Positions 6,989 to 7,286 of a stretch of 7,286 nucleotides of DNA are shown one piece after another. The DNA is from an uncultured Nitrosomonadales bacterium (lineage in GTDB: Bacteria; Pseudomonadota; Gammaproteobacteria; Burkholderiales; Methylophilaceae): the NCBI GenBank assembly GCA_946481065.1, contig CAMLMA010000090.1, forward strand, positions 1 to 7,286. Direction: 5' to 3'. The notes beneath the pieces are model-generated. The model saw nothing but the letters and a program-made list of their open reading frames with translations, was not told where the DNA came from and searched no databases. The position numbers and the translations under genes are program-made. Every line of letters begins with the position of its first letter. Position 1 is the stretch's first letter.

Positions 6989-7286
6989 CACGAGGCTTCC
7001 GGCTTGCGCGACTGTTCCTGTGCTTCCTGGTATTGCTCGTAGGCGTTGATGATCTTCTGCACGAGCGGATGGCGCACGACGTCATCGGACAGGAACTTGG
7101 TGAACGCGATACCACGCACCTCCTTCAATATCTTCTGGGCTTCGACCAGGCCGCTCTTCTGGCCGCGGGCGAGGTCGATCTGCGTGACGTCGCCGGTGAT
7201 CACGGCCTTGGTGCCGAAACCGATCCGGGTGAGGAACATCTTCATCTGTTCCGGCGTCGTGTTCTGCGCCTCGTCGAGGATGATGA
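6988..7286 (-). CDS. phoH: PhoH-like ATPase (YbeZ), C-terminal part only
   Basis: Only the last 98 residues and the TGA stop (6988-6990) are inside the window; the N-terminal part with the Walker A loop is beyond the right edge. The visible part begins at the Walker B motif [20 protein letters not shown], followed by the strand [19 protein letters not shown] that is highly conserved in PhoH proteins, then a region with [21 protein letters not shown] and a charged C-terminal helix ([18 protein letters not shown]). PhoH-like proteins are P-loop ATPases, and YbeZ is reported to partner with YbeY in RNA processing, which agrees with its position immediately upstream of ybeY. The frame is open to the window edge. 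The symbol could equally be given as ybeZ. Confidence 0.95.
   Translation of the reverse strand, partial: IILDEAQNTTPEQMKMFLTRIGFGTKAVITGDVTQIDLARGQKSGLVEAQKILKEVRGIAFTKFLSDDVVRHPLVQKIINAYEQYQEAQEQSRKPEAS

Overview
The window is an ordinary housekeeping locus of a Gram-negative, GC-rich proteobacterium, most likely a betaproteobacterium. The basis is gene content and order: phoH/ybeZ, ybeY, corC/ybeX and lnt, followed by the two-subunit glycyl-tRNA synthetase genes glyQ and glyS, an arrangement I associate with betaproteobacteria. Genus-level placement (for example Nitrosomonadales) would be a guess. Everything is on the minus strand except mscL.

Layout in the minus-strand reading direction (high to low coordinates). 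The 3' end of phoH (6988-7286) runs into ybeY (stop and start share a base) and then corC (1-base gap); these three look like one translationally coupled operon for ribosome/rRNA quality control and CorC function. After corC there is a 96-base gap, then a small secreted protein of unknown function (5194-5592) that has its own Shine-Dalgarno. A near-perfect bidirectional terminator (5124-5150) separates it from the convergent mscL gene (4671-5090, plus strand). Divergent from mscL is lnt (3103-4554), followed by glyQ (44-base gap) and glyS (ATGA overlap with glyQ). glyS runs off the left edge with probably only its last residue or so and stop codon missing.

Functionally the locus combines RNA maturation (PhoH-like ATPase, YbeY endoribonuclease), a CBS-domain protein of the CorC family, lipoprotein N-acylation in the inner membrane (Lnt), osmotic emergency release (MscL) and glycine charging of tRNA (GlyQS). 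The most notable feature is the break between corC and lnt, which are adjacent in the enterobacterial ybeZ-ybeY-ybeX-lnt cluster. Here a convergent pair (mscL and the small secreted protein) sits between them, so lnt-glyQ-glyS needs its own promoter. A candidate exists: the lnt/mscL divergent region holds a perfect TATAAT on the minus strand that overlaps a plus-strand -10 for mscL, a possible shared bidirectional promoter. I see no mobile element, CRISPR array, tRNA, rRNA or defence system, and no clear sign of an undescribed multi-gene system. No gene-free stretch exceeds about 120 bases.
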